Below are positions 35,546-44,887 of a DNA stretch of 64,000 nt, piece after piece. How positions within the stretch are numbered: position 1 is the stretch's first letter; every line of letters starts with the position of its first letter. The stretch is from NCBI GenBank assembly GCA_003164035.1, contig PLRS01000014.1, forward strand, positions 56,582-120,581. The letters are read 5' to 3'. Under the pieces are notes generated by a model that had not been told where the DNA came from, searched no databases, and saw only the letters and a list, made by a program, of their open reading frames with translations. Made by a program: the position numbers and the translations under genes. The stretch comes from Bryobacterales bacterium (lineage in GTDB: Bacteria > Acidobacteriota > Terriglobia > Bryobacterales > Bryobacteraceae).

Positions 35546-35657
35546 GTGCACTTAGTGTAAGGAACTGCTGAGAAGCTGCCTCAGGCGGCGATTCACTCCC
35601 GACAAGTCAGTGATCGGACGAAGGGTCGTGAGGGACCCATATGGCGGTAGCTTGCCC

Positions 35658-36617
35658 ATGAAGAGAACTAAGATAATCCGGATCGAATGGTTGTTAGCCG
35701 CGGCCTCGGCAGCCACGCTGGCGGCGCAAGCGTCGCTTCCCGGCAACCCCACCATGGGTTACATACTGGGACCGAACGATCAGATAGTGGTTCACGCGCT
35801 GCTGGTGCCGGAGATCCCCGAAAAACCCATCCGGATCGAGTCCGACGGCTCGCTGAATCTCCCGTTGGTTGGTCGCGTGGACGCCGGCGGTCTGACGGCG
35901 CGGCAACTCGAGTCGGCCATTGCCGCGCGCCTCGGCGTTTTTGTCGAGCACCCGCAGGTTTCCATCGACGTTGCCGAGCAAGGCAGCCAGCCGGTTTCCG
36001 TTCTGGGCGCGGTGAAGAATCCCGGCGTACACCAGTTGCGCGGGCCTAAGTCGCTGGTGGAAGTACTCTCGATCGCCGGCGGCGTGGAGCAGGACGCGGG
36101 ATACATCGTGCGCATCGAACGCCACACGGAACGCGGGGCGCTGCCGCTGGCCGGCGCGACGGTCGATCCGACCGGCCAGTTCAGCGTGGCGGAAGTGAAC
36201 CTGGAAGACGTTATGGATGGCAAACACGCCGCCGGCGCGCTGATCGTGAAGCCGGACGACGTGATCACGGTGCCGCGGGCGCGGCTGGTCTACGTGATCG
36301 GCGAAGTCAAGAGATCGGGCGGATTTCCGATGCACGAGAAGCGGAACATTTCCGTGCTGCAGGCGCTCTCACTGGCCGAAGGGCTGACCCGCACCGCCGG
36401 CATGAGTGGCGCGCGCGTGTTGCGGAACAACCCCGACACCGGCGAGCGCGAGGAGATCCCCATCAACCTCAAGAGCATTTTCGACGGCAAGAGCCCGGAC
36501 CCGGCCCTGCTGCCCGAGGACATTCTATTCGTGCCCAACAGCATGGCCAAGAGCAGCGCCCTGCGCGCGGTGGAAGCGGCCATCCAGATGGGCACCGGCG
36601 TGGTGATCTGGAAATGA
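35658..36617 (+). CDS. Wza-like polysaccharide export protein
   Basis: A 319-residue periplasmic/outer-membrane export protein. ATG 35658 gives a good signal peptide (MKRTKIIRIEWLLAAASAAT). A poly-export domain follows (about 35-110: YILGPNDQIVVHAL, IRIESDGSLNLPLVGRV), then two SLBB domains (about 114-190, VSVLGAVKNPGVHQL; and about 200-285, VYVIGEVKRSGGFPM). No lipobox Cys is visible, unlike E. coli Wza, so the membrane anchor may differ. It overlaps the Wzc-like gene by ATGA, implying coupled synthesis of exporter and kinase. Confidence 0.9.
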   Translation: MKRTKIIRIEWLLAAASAATLAAQASLPGNPTMGYILGPNDQIVVHALLVPEIPEKPIRIESDGSLNLPLVGRVDAGGLTARQLESAIAARLGVFVEHPQVSIDVAEQGSQPVSVLGAVKNPGVHQLRGPKSLVEVLSIAGGVEQDAGYIVRIERHTERGALPLAGATVDPTGQFSVAEVNLEDVMDGKHAAGALIVKPDDVITVPRARLVYVIGEVKRSGGFPMHEKRNISVLQALSLAEGLTRTAGMSGARVLRNNPDTGEREEIPINLKSIFDGKSPDPALLPEDILFVPNSMAKSSALRAVEAAIQMGTGVVIWK

Positions 36618-38953
36618 GCCGCGAACTTTCTCCCCTTCCAGGCAACGGGGCGCGCGGGCTGGCCGCGCCGCAGCCGCGCATCCCGGTGGTGAACGCGACC
36701 GCGGAAGGCGCGGCAACCGCCGACGTTTTTCTCACCTTCGGCGAAGTGTTCGGCGCGCTTTGGGCGGCGAAAGGGCGGGTGATGGTACTGGCAGCCGCGG
36801 GAGCGGCCGTGGCCCTCGCGGTGGCGTTCTCCCAGCCGCCGGTGTTCCAGGCCAAAGCCTTGATCGAAGTCCAGGGCATCAACGAGAACTTCCTCAATCA
36901 CCGCGATATCGACCCCACCGTGGAAGCGGGATCGATCGAGATCGAATCCTACCTGCAAACGCAAATCAAGATCATCGAAACCGACAGCCTGCTGGGCAGC
37001 GTGGCCGACCGTTTGCACCTGGAACGGTCGGCGGAATTCCAGCCGCGGCCAGGGATGTTGGCGCGTGTCCTCGCTCTGCTCCGCCGGAAGCCCGCGGCGG
37101 CGCCGGCGAATCCGCGCCCGGCGGTGATCGCCTCCATGGCGAAAGCCCTGACCGTGCGGTTGAGCGGCGAGACACACATCATCGAAGTAGCTTTTGAATC
37201 TCACAGCCCGCAGACGGCGGCCGCGGTAGCCAACGCCATCGCCGAGGAGTACATCGCCCGCAACCTCGATAAACGTTTGAGCGCCACCGAGCACACCGCC
37301 GCCTGGCTATCCGGGCAACTCACCGAACTCAAGGGCAACCTGGACCAGGCCGAAGCGGGCCTGGAACGCTACGTCATGTCCCACGACCTGCTCTACACCG
37401 GCGACGAACAGAAAGACAGCGTCGCCGAGGCCCGCCTGCGGCAGCTCCAGAGTTCCTTCACCACCGCCCAGGAAGCCCGCTTCACCGAGCAATCGCACTA
37501 TGAACTGGTGGCCGCGACACCGGTGGATAAGCTTTCCGACGCGGTCGACAGCGAGACCATGCGCGCCTACCAGGCCAAGCTCACCGAACTGCGCGAAAAA
37601 TACGCCGAGGCGCGCGCCGTCTACACTCCCGAGCACTACAAAGTGAAGCAGATTCAAGGGCAGTTGAACGAGGTTTCGAGCGCCATCGAACGCGAACGGC
37701 AGGCGCTGCTGAACCGGCTGAAGGGCCAGTACACGGCGTCGGTGCGCCGCGAAAAACTGATCCAGTCGGACCTGGACTCGCAAGCCGGCGTGGTGCGGGC
37801 GCAATCGGCCGGAGCGGTGGAATACAACACCCTGAAGCGCTCGGTCGAAACCTATCGCAAGCTGTACGATTCCACTCTCGAACGGGTGAAGGAAACCGAG
37901 CTGGCCGCGGCCATCCGCGCCAACAACGTGCAGATGGCCGAAAGCGCTACGCCGCCCATGGCTCCGGTACGCCCCTCCAAGCCGATGTACGGGGCGGTGG
38001 GAATGCTTGCGGGGCTGGTAGCCGGGCTGGTGATGGCCATGGGCCGGGACCGGCGACACCGCCAGTTGCGTGTGCCCGGAGAAATCGCCGCGCGGCTGGG
38101 GTTGCACGAGCTGGGCTCGATTCCCTCGGCTGCCATCGACCTGCCGTACTCGGTGAAGGAAGCAGCCGGTATTCGAGACCGCATTCGCGCTTACCGGCGG
38201 ATCGAGCCGGCGGCCGGCGCACCCGGCGAGTTCCTGCGCGACTGGCTGGAAACCGTCACCTGGCGGCAGCGGGAATCCGCCCTGGCCGAATCCTATCGCG
38301 GCGTGCTGGCCTCGCTGATGCACTCGGGAGCGGAAGCGCCTCGGGTGGTGGCCGTCACCAGCGCCACCGAGGGAGAGGGCAAAACCACCACCGCCACCAA
38401 CCTTGCCATCGCCCTGGCCGAATCCGGCCGCAGGGTCCTCGTGATCGACGGCGACCGGCGCCGGCCGCACCTGGACCGCATCTTCCGCGTGCCCAACCAG
38501 TGGGGGTTGAGCGATTACCTGCTGGAAACCACGCCTGCCCGGCTGATGGATGTCGCCCGCCTCGTCAGCGCCACCGATGTGCCCAACCTGTTCGTGCTGC
38601 CGGCGGGGACCGACCGCTCCTGCGTGCCGAACCTGGTGGATAACGCCCGTGCCGCCGATTTGCTGGCGGCGCTAGGCCAAAGCTACGACACCATCGTGAT
38701 TGACACGCCGCCCATGCTGGCGCTTTCCGACGCGCGCGGCATCGGCCGTATGACCGACGGCGTGGTGCTGGTCGTGCGCGCCGGGCACACCCCGGAGCAA
38801 CTGCTGCTGGCCATGGCCGAGAAACTGGCGCTCGACGGCACCCCGGTGCTGGGAGCGGTTCTGAACGACTGGAAGCCGGCGCGGGGGTCGAAGGCTTCCG
38901 ATTATCAACGCGCGGAGTATTCGTACCGCGCTTCGGGTAGCTACCGGAGCTGA
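36614..38953 (+). CDS. Wzc/GumC-like polysaccharide co-polymerase with tyrosine autokinase domain
   Basis: A 779-residue inner-membrane protein. A Wzz chain-length domain starts after the first helix (about 56-75). A long periplasmic coiled-coil region follows (about 240-420), then a second helix at about 458-478. The cytoplasmic BY-kinase has Walker A TEGEGKTTTATN (about 583-594), Walker A' VLVIDGDRRRPHLD (about 607-620) and Walker B TIVIDTPPML (about 693-702). The C-terminus holds a small tyrosine cluster (four Tyr in the last 16 residues) for autophosphorylation. It controls polymer length and export with the Wza-like protein. Confidence 0.93.
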   Translation: MSRELSPLPGNGARGLAAPQPRIPVVNATAEGAATADVFLTFGEVFGALWAAKGRVMVLAAAGAAVALAVAFSQPPVFQAKALIEVQGINENFLNHRDIDPTVEAGSIEIESYLQTQIKIIETDSLLGSVADRLHLERSAEFQPRPGMLARVLALLRRKPAAAPANPRPAVIASMAKALTVRLSGETHIIEVAFESHSPQTAAAVANAIAEEYIARNLDKRLSATEHTAAWLSGQLTELKGNLDQAEAGLERYVMSHDLLYTGDEQKDSVAEARLRQLQSSFTTAQEARFTEQSHYELVAATPVDKLSDAVDSETMRAYQAKLTELREKYAEARAVYTPEHYKVKQIQGQLNEVSSAIERERQALLNRLKGQYTASVRREKLIQSDLDSQAGVVRAQSAGAVEYNTLKRSVETYRKLYDSTLERVKETELAAAIRANNVQMAESATPPMAPVRPSKPMYGAVGMLAGLVAGLVMAMGRDRRHRQLRVPGEIAARLGLHELGSIPSAAIDLPYSVKEAAGIRDRIRAYRRIEPAAGAPGEFLRDWLETVTWRQRESALAESYRGVLASLMHSGAEAPRVVAVTSATEGEGKTTTATNLAIALAESGRRVLVIDGDRRRPHLDRIFRVPNQWGLSDYLLETTPARLMDVARLVSATDVPNLFVLPAGTDRSCVPNLVDNARAADLLAALGQSYDTIVIDTPPMLALSDARGIGRMTDGVVLVVRAGHTPEQLLLAMAEKLALDGTPVLGAVLNDWKPARGSKASDYQRAEYSYRASGSYRS

Positions 38954-38958
38954 TACCG

Positions 38959-40347
38959 ATGGCCGCAACTTCCGTCGCCGCGCCCGTTAGCCGCCCGCTT
39001 TCCTGGCAGTGGAACCTGGTCTGGACCTCACTGGGAACCGCCGTTTATGCCGCCTGCAACTGGGCCATGCTGAGCGCTATCGCCAAGCTGGGCACGCCCG
39101 AAATGGTGGGCGAATTCGCGCTTGGCCTGGCGGTGACGGCGCCGGTGCTGCTGCTGGCGCAGATGAATCTACGCGCGGTTCTGGCCACCGATACCACCGA
39201 CGAGTACAGCTTTCGCGATTACCGGGCGTTACGGTTGAACGCCACCTTGGCGGGCCTTGTCGCCATCGCGGCCATCGCCTGGGCGGGTTACGGCTCGAAG
39301 ACCGCAACGGTGGTGATGGCGGTGGGGCTGGCGCAGGCCATCGAAGGGGTGAGCGACATTTACTACGGTCTGATGCAGCAGCACGAGCGCATGGACCGGA
39401 TCACCATTTCGCAGCTCTGGCGGGGGCCGGCGGGATTGGTGGCGATGGCGGTGGGCGTGGCCCTGACCGGGTCGGTGCTCTGGGGTGCGGTGGCGCTGGT
39501 AGCGGTGCGCCTGGCCGTGCTGGCGATCTACGACGCCGGCGCCGGCACGCGCGATTTTCTGCTGAAAGACGGCGCGAAGTCTCACTTGTGGGGCAGCCTT
39601 TTGTGGGGCAGGTTGTCCAACCTGCGGACCGATTTTCAATCGGTCCAGCCGGGCGAAGCCCGGCCTTTCTTGCCCCGCGATTGGCGCCAGCGCGCCTCGC
39701 GGCAGTTTTCCATCTTCTGGCTGGCGGCGCCGCTCAGTAGCGTCATGCTGTTGAATTCGCTTTCCACCAACATGCCGCGCTATTTCATCGAACACCACAG
39801 CGGCACGCGCGAGCTGGGCATGTTTTCGGCGGCGGCTTCACTGGTGGCCGTGGGCAACACCCTCATCAACGCCCTCGGCCAGGCGGTAACGCCCAAGCTG
39901 GCCAAGATGTTCGCCTGGGAGGGCGCAGCCAAATTCGCCGCCTTCAGCGGACGGTTGGTGGCCCTCGCGGTCGCATTGGGGTTGTGCGCCATCGGCTGCT
40001 CGATGGTGCTCGGGCGCTGGGTGCTGACGCTGATGTTTCGTCCCGAGTACGCAGCCCAAGCCGGGCTGCTCACCAGCCTCATGATTGCCGGCTCCATCGG
40101 CTACGTGGCCACGCTCCTCGGCTACGCGGTGACAGCGGCCCGCTCCTTCCGGCCGCAATTGCCGCTTTTCGTGATCGTGACGCTGGTGACGCTGGTCGGC
40201 TGCGCGGTTTGGATTCCGGCGCGAGGGTTGGCTGGCGCCGCCATCGCCACCGGAGTTTCCTCGGCGGTGCAACTCGCCGGCCTGGGCTATTTGGTCTGGC
40301 GCGTGATTCGCCACGCCCGCCGCGCGGAGGCCCAAACCCATGCGTAG
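38959..40347 (+). CDS. Wzx-like polysaccharide flippase carrying an in-frame family C repeat
   Basis: A 462-residue membrane protein with about 12 helices, of the oligosaccharide flippase (Polysacc_synt) type. It moves lipid-linked repeat units across the inner membrane. Residues about 215-236 (SNLRTDFQSVQPGEARP) come from the dispersed family C repeat at 39601-39664 and sit in a loop between helices. The core family does not need this stretch, so it looks like an insertion tolerated by the protein. The gene begins 5 bases after the Wzc-like stop and overlaps the next gene by 8 bases. Confidence 0.85.
   Translation: MAATSVAAPVSRPLSWQWNLVWTSLGTAVYAACNWAMLSAIAKLGTPEMVGEFALGLAVTAPVLLLAQMNLRAVLATDTTDEYSFRDYRALRLNATLAGLVAIAAIAWAGYGSKTATVVMAVGLAQAIEGVSDIYYGLMQQHERMDRITISQLWRGPAGLVAMAVGVALTGSVLWGAVALVAVRLAVLAIYDAGAGTRDFLLKDGAKSHLWGSLLWGRLSNLRTDFQSVQPGEARPFLPRDWRQRASRQFSIFWLAAPLSSVMLLNSLSTNMPRYFIEHHSGTRELGMFSAAASLVAVGNTLINALGQAVTPKLAKMFAWEGAAKFAAFSGRLVALAVALGLCAIGCSMVLGRWVLTLMFRPEYAAQAGLLTSLMIAGSIGYVATLLGYAVTAARSFRPQLPLFVIVTLVTLVGCAVWIPARGLAGAAIATGVSSAVQLAGLGYLVWRVIRHARRAEAQTHA
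39601..39664 (+). repeat. Family C triple-hairpin repeat, inside the flippase gene
   Basis: TTGTGGGGCAGGTTGTCCAACC leads into three hairpins: GGTTG..CAACC, GACCGATT-TTC-AATCGGTC (a perfect 8-base stem) and CCGGGCGAAGCCCGG. Other copies: 40369-40434, 48291-48358, 50646-50700 and 50758-50806. Confidence 0.88.
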
Positions 40348-41749
40348 CGCCTCGGCAGCCCCCAGTTTTTGTGGGGCAGGCTGTCAACCTGCGGACCGAT
40401 TTTCAATCGGTCCAGCCGGGCGCCAGCCGGGCCGTTCGCTGCTGGAACCGGTACCGGCCTCAGCCCGCATTCCGCGACCTCGCGATTTCGGAGTCTTCCC
40501 CCGCCAGGCACGAGTGCCCGCGCCAGCATCCGATCTGAGTGCCGCCGGCCGCGTTGCCTACGCGTTCCTCTGGCTGTTCGTGCTCTCTTTCCCGGCCGAG
40601 AAAGCCTTCGAGATTCCCGGCCTGGGAACGGTGTCGCGTCTGTTCGGCCTGTTGGCGCTCGGCGCGGGAGTGCTCGCCGCCATCGCCGACCGGCGCCTGC
40701 GTCCGCTCAGCCGGACCCACGCCGCCCTGGCGGTGTTCGTGCTTTGGGCCACTGTGACCGTGCGCTGGAGCCTGGCCCCGGACGATACCGCGGTCAAGGT
40801 CCAAACCTACCTGCAATTGCTCGGCATGGCGTGGCTGGTTTGGGAATTCTGCCCCACCGAGACGCGCATCGCCGGCATCATGCGGGCCTATGTCTTCGGC
40901 ACCTTCTACGCGGATTACGACACCTTCCACCGCTGGCTTGGCGCCCATGCGACCTACTACCAGCGCTATGCCACGGCCGGCTTCGATCCCAACGATCTGG
41001 CACTGACGCTGGCCCTCAGCCTTCCGCTTTCGTTCTACCTGGCGCGGCGCGCCCGCCCCTCCCTCGCGTGGATCTATTGGCTGCAGATGGCCCTGGCGTT
41101 TCTGACCATTCTGCTTTCCGCCTCGCGAACGGGCTTTCTTACCGCGTGCCTGGCGGCGGCCATCGTGCCCCTCGGCGCGCGTTACATGAGCCGGACCGAG
41201 CGCCGCCTGATCGCTTTGGGCCTCGCCGCGGCGGTGACCGGCGCCCTGGCGGTGATTCCCGCAACCAGTTGGAAAAGGCTTTCCACCATCGGCGCGGAAG
41301 TATCTTCGGGATCGCTCAACAGCCGCACGCTGATCTGGAGCGCGGGGTGGCAGGAGTTTCGCGAACGGCCGCTGGCCGGCGCTGGCGCGGGTGCGTATCC
41401 GCGCGCCGTGGAGCCGGTAATGGGCTGGCCCACCTGGTGGCGGATCGTGGCGCACAATACCTTTTTTTCGGTGCTGGTGGAAACCGGGATCGTCGGTTTC
41501 GCCCTGTTTGCCACCGTGCTGGGGATGCTGGTGGCGGCGGTAAAGCGCATGGCGGGCTTGGACCGGCTGCTCTGGGCGGTGATGCTGGCGGTCTGGACGG
41601 TGGGAGTCAACACGCTGAGTTGGGAAATCCGCAAGCCGACCTGGCTGCTGTTCGCGCTGGTGCTGGGAACGGCGAGGCTGGGGGCCAAGGCGGCAACCGC
41701 CGGCCCGCCGCGGCGGTATCCCGTCGCGCCCGAGGTGGTGCTGCCGTGA
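40340..41749 (+). CDS. O-antigen ligase/Wzy-like membrane protein
   Basis: A 469-residue protein with about 11 helices (about 65-455) and a large periplasmic loop, of the O-antigen ligase family (Wzy_C). The loop segment SSGSLNSRTLIWSAGWQEFRERPLAGAG contains the conserved R-x10-G-type pattern. It probably polymerises the repeat units. Residues 10-32 are family C repeat sequence (FCGAGCQPADRFSIGPAG), so the true start may be downstream, for example GTG 40511, just before the first helix. ATG 40340 overlaps the flippase stop, which supports coupling. Its stop overlaps the next start (GTGA). Confidence 0.82.
   Translation: MRSASAAPSFCGAGCQPADRFSIGPAGRQPGRSLLEPVPASARIPRPRDFGVFPRQARVPAPASDLSAAGRVAYAFLWLFVLSFPAEKAFEIPGLGTVSRLFGLLALGAGVLAAIADRRLRPLSRTHAALAVFVLWATVTVRWSLAPDDTAVKVQTYLQLLGMAWLVWEFCPTETRIAGIMRAYVFGTFYADYDTFHRWLGAHATYYQRYATAGFDPNDLALTLALSLPLSFYLARRARPSLAWIYWLQMALAFLTILLSASRTGFLTACLAAAIVPLGARYMSRTERRLIALGLAAAVTGALAVIPATSWKRLSTIGAEVSSGSLNSRTLIWSAGWQEFRERPLAGAGAGAYPRAVEPVMGWPTWWRIVAHNTFFSVLVETGIVGFALFATVLGMLVAAVKRMAGLDRLLWAVMLAVWTVGVNTLSWEIRKPTWLLFALVLGTARLGAKAATAGPPRRYPVAPEVVLP
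40369..40434 (+). repeat. Family C repeat at the 5' end of the ligase gene
   Basis: TTGTGGGGCAGGCTGTCAACC, then GGACCGATTTTCAATCGGTCC and CCGGGCGCCAGCCGGGCC. It is read in a different frame from the flippase copy. The following 60 bases resemble those after the copy at 48291 (CGCTGG..ACCGG..CTCA..ATTCCGC), so the mobile unit may be longer. Confidence 0.85.
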
Positions 41750-42915
41750 CGCGCATCTTGCACGTGGTTCCCAATCTGCACTCCTATGGGCTGCAGAACA
41801 TGGTGGCCGGACTGGTCCGCTCGATGGACCGTACCCGCTACGAGCCGGCGGTGGCGAGCCTCTACGACGAATCGGAAATCGGCCTGGAGCCGGGCTTGCG
41901 CGCCGGCGGCATTCGCATGTTCCATCTGGACAAGCGGGCGGGCTTCGATGTCCGCATGTACTGGCGCCTGGCCCGCGTACTGCGGGAGTTTCAGCCGCAC
42001 GTCGTCCACACGCACAACTACGTCCTCCGCTACGTTTATCCGCTGCTCGCCGGCACCCTGAGAAAGCCGGCACGGATTCCGCGGGTGGTCCACACGGTCC
42101 ACAACGTGGCGGATAAGGAAGTGGACAGCCTCGGCATCCGGCTGCAGCGATTTGCGTTTCGTCACGGGGTCGCGGCGGTGACCATCGCGGCGGAAGTGTC
42201 GGCCAGTTTTCGGCGGCTGTACGGGTTTGCGGAAGCGGCCACCATCTTCAACGGTATTCCGGTGGCCCGGTATCGCAGGCCCGTGGTTCCGCGGGAGGAA
42301 TGGCGGGCGCGTCACGGCCTTTCAAACGGCGATTTCGTGTTCCTGACGGTAGCGCGGTTTTCCGAACAAAAGGACCACGCCACGCTGCTGGAAGCTTTCG
42401 CCAAGGGTCCGGCACGGAATCCGGCGGCGCGCCTGCTGCTGGCCGGAGCCGGGGAATTGCGGGGAAGCATCGAAGCGCGCCTGCGGGAACTGGGACTGGA
42501 AACCCGCGTTTTGTTGATCGGCCAGCGCCGGGACGTCGCCGATGTGGCTGCCGCCAGCGACGCCTTCGTGCTGACGTCGCGCTGGGAGGGCAACCCGCTG
42601 GCGGTGATGGAGGCCATGGCCGCGGGACTGCCGGTGGTGGCGACCAACGTAGGTGCGATTCCGGAACTGGTCCGCCACGGAATCGACGGCATGCTGGCCG
42701 CGCCGGGAAATGCCGACAAGATTGCGCAAGCCATGACGTGGCTGTGCGAGCACCCCAAAGAAGCACGGGCCATGGGCGCGCAAGGCCGGGCGCGCGCCAG
42801 GGATAGTTTCGACCTCGCCGCCATGGTCCGCGCCTACAGCGAACTCTATGACCGCGTATTGGACGAAACCACGTCCCACGAACCCGCCGAGGCCGGCCTG
42901 GTGACCGCGCTATGA
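41746..42915 (+). CDS. GT4 family glycosyltransferase
   Basis: A 389-residue transferase starting at GTG 41746, overlapping the upstream stop (GTGA). It has the GT-B layout: an N-terminal ILHVVPNLHSYGLQNMVAGL and PHVVHTHNYV, and a C-terminal nucleotide-sugar domain (VARFSEQKDHATLLEAF, LLLAGAGELR). The E-x7-E motif is E281-E289 in WEGNPLAVMEAMAAGLPVVAT. It adds a sugar from an NDP donor to the growing repeat unit on the cytoplasmic side. The acceptor and sugar are unknown. It ends with ATGA into the next transferase. Confidence 0.92.
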   Translation: MTRILHVVPNLHSYGLQNMVAGLVRSMDRTRYEPAVASLYDESEIGLEPGLRAGGIRMFHLDKRAGFDVRMYWRLARVLREFQPHVVHTHNYVLRYVYPLLAGTLRKPARIPRVVHTVHNVADKEVDSLGIRLQRFAFRHGVAAVTIAAEVSASFRRLYGFAEAATIFNGIPVARYRRPVVPREEWRARHGLSNGDFVFLTVARFSEQKDHATLLEAFAKGPARNPAARLLLAGAGELRGSIEARLRELGLETRVLLIGQRRDVADVAAASDAFVLTSRWEGNPLAVMEAMAAGLPVVATNVGAIPELVRHGIDGMLAAPGNADKIAQAMTWLCEHPKEARAMGAQGRARARDSFDLAAMVRAYSELYDRVLDETTSHEPAEAGLVTAL

Positions 42916-44120
42916 CAGCCGCCATGGAAGCTCCACGCCTTATTGCCAGGCAGCCTGGCCGGCTGATGTTGGTGATGACGTATCTGTCGCCCGCGGGCGG
43001 AGCCGAGACGCAGGTGGTGGACCTGGCGCGCGGCTTCGATCGCCGCGGTTGGGACGTTCACCTGGTTTCGATGCTCGTGCCCGCCCCTCCCCTGCCCGAC
43101 CTGACGCGGACCCGCATCCGCGTCACTTCGCTCGAAATGCAGCGCGGCGTGGCCAGCCCGGCGGCGTTGGCGCGCTTCGTGGCGCTGGTCCGGCGCGAAC
43201 GCCCGGACGTGGTTCACAGCCACATGACTCACGCCAACCTGCTGGTGCGCGCCGCGCGCCCGTTGGTGAGCGTGCCGGTGGTGGTGAACACCCTGCATGG
43301 CCACAAGATGTACTCGGTCCGTTCCGACCGCTCGGCGTTTCGCGAGTTGGCGCACCGGTTCACCGACTTTCTGGCGGATGCGACCACCGCTGTCTCGCAA
43401 GCCGCGGCGGATCGTTATCTCCAGGTGAAAGCCGTCTCGCCGCGCCGCCTGGCGATGATTCCCAATGGTATTCCGGTGCGCGCCTACGAACCGGACGAGC
43501 GTGCCCGCGAGCGGCTGCGCCGCGTGCTCGATGCGCGCGGAGACTTCCTGTGGCTGGCGGTCGGGCGTCTGGAAAAAGTGAAGGACTACGCCACCATGGC
43601 GCGCGCTTTCGCCATCGCGTCCCAGGCCGAGCCGCGCCAGACCCTGGCGATTGCCGGCGACGGTTCCGAGCGCGCCATGCTGGAAGCTTTGGCCGCGGAA
43701 CTGGGCATCGCCGCGCGGATACGGTTCCTGGGTGTGCGGCACGACGTGACGGCGCTGCTGCAGGCCGCCGATGGATTCCTGCTCTCCTCCATGTTCGAAG
43801 GCATGCCCTTGGCCATGCTGGAAGCCGGCGCCACCGGTTTGCCCATGGTGGCTACGCGGGTGGGAGGCAATGCCGAAGTATTGCCGCCGGAACAGCGGGG
43901 CCGGCTGGTTCCACCCCAAAATCCACCGGCGCTGGCCGAAGCCATGCTCACCGTTCTGAACATGACCGAGGGGGAACGCCGCGGAATGGGCTCGGCGGCC
44001 CGCGGCTTCGTGTTCGCGCACTACCGCATGGATTCGGTGCTGGACCGCTGGGAGGAGCTTTACGCGCGGCTGCTGGCGAAAAAAGGCGTGGCTCCGGTGG
44101 CGGCGGGAGGGGCGCGATGA
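42912..44120 (+). CDS. GT4 family glycosyltransferase
   Basis: A 402-residue GT-B transferase. The N-terminal part contains MTYLSPAGGAETQVVDLARGF and PDVVHSHMTHANLL; the donor domain has VGRLEKVKDYATMARAF and IAGDGSERAMLEAL. The E-x7-E motif is E296-E304 in FEGMPLAMLEAGATGLPMVAT. It is overlapped by ATGA at both ends (42912 and 44117). It resembles the transferases on either side, so the repeat unit may hold several sugars added by related enzymes. Confidence 0.92.
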   Translation: MTAAMEAPRLIARQPGRLMLVMTYLSPAGGAETQVVDLARGFDRRGWDVHLVSMLVPAPPLPDLTRTRIRVTSLEMQRGVASPAALARFVALVRRERPDVVHSHMTHANLLVRAARPLVSVPVVVNTLHGHKMYSVRSDRSAFRELAHRFTDFLADATTAVSQAAADRYLQVKAVSPRRLAMIPNGIPVRAYEPDERARERLRRVLDARGDFLWLAVGRLEKVKDYATMARAFAIASQAEPRQTLAIAGDGSERAMLEALAAELGIAARIRFLGVRHDVTALLQAADGFLLSSMFEGMPLAMLEAGATGLPMVATRVGGNAEVLPPEQRGRLVPPQNPPALAEAMLTVLNMTEGERRGMGSAARGFVFAHYRMDSVLDRWEELYARLLAKKGVAPVAAGGAR

Positions 44121-44887
44121 TCCGCTACCAAAAGGCTCGCCTTCGGGTGGCCGAATTCTTCTTCGACGAGCGCGAAACCGCCGCCGAAGCCGACATCGTG
44201 CGCTACCAGTTCCGGCCCGAGCCGATTGCCGGCTGCCGCTCGCACGACTTTCATAGCTTGTGTCTCGACTTGAGCCGCGATGCCGGCGCTTTGTTCGCGC
44301 GGATCCACCGGGAGACGCGCTATGAAATCCGCCGCGCGGGCCAGGACGGCTTGGAGCACGAGTTTGCCGCCCGCCCCGAGGCGCCATGGATGGCGGCGTT
44401 TTACGATTTCTACGACCGCTTCGCCGATAGCCGGCAACTGCTGCGGGTCAATCGCACCCGCGTGGACGCCCTGGCCGGCCACGGCATGTTTTCCCTGTCG
44501 CGTATATCGGCAGGCGGCCGGGTGCTGGTATGGCACGCCTATCTGCTCAGCGGCGCGCGCGCCTGCCTCATGCACTCGGCCTCTTTTTTCCGCCACGGCG
44601 GACCGGGCGAAGCCGCCCTGGTGAGCCGCGCCAATCGCTTCCATCACTGGGCCGACATTCTGCGTTTCCGCGCCGAAGGCTTGGCCATTTACGATTTCGG
44701 CGGCTGGTACGCCGGCCGCGAGGATACCGAAAAGCTTCGCGTCAACCGCTTCAAGGAAAGTTTCGGCGGCGAAGCCGTGCACGAATACAGTGCCGACCGG
44801 GCCAATACCTGGAAGGGAGTGGCGGCGCTGGGAGTTCACGGCTTGAAGCAGGCGTTGACGCAATCGCTGGGCGGGAGGAAATGCTGA
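44117..44887 (+). CDS. FemAB-like / GNAT acyltransferase
   Basis: A 256-residue protein of the FemAB-related acyltransferase group found in exopolysaccharide clusters. Features are SLCLDLSRDAGALFARIHRETRYEIRRA, then a pocket region (MFSLSRISAGGRVLVWHAYLLSGARACLMHSASFF) and ANRFHHWADILRFRAEGLAIYDFGGWY. Such proteins may transfer an acyl or aminoacyl group to the sugar chain; donor and acceptor are unknown. It overlaps both neighbours (ATGA at the start, TGATG at the end). Confidence 0.75.
   Translation: MIRYQKARLRVAEFFFDERETAAEADIVRYQFRPEPIAGCRSHDFHSLCLDLSRDAGALFARIHRETRYEIRRAGQDGLEHEFAARPEAPWMAAFYDFYDRFADSRQLLRVNRTRVDALAGHGMFSLSRISAGGRVLVWHAYLLSGARACLMHSASFFRHGGPGEAALVSRANRFHHWADILRFRAEGLAIYDFGGWYAGREDTEKLRVNRFKESFGGEAVHEYSADRANTWKGVAALGVHGLKQALTQSLGGRKC

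Noticed and set aside
40369-42915. One long open frame of 848 codons across the ligase and first glycosyltransferase genes
   Set aside because: Only its last 389 codons (from GTG 41746) have family sequence; the first part is out of frame with the ligase-like membrane protein and lacks any known motif.
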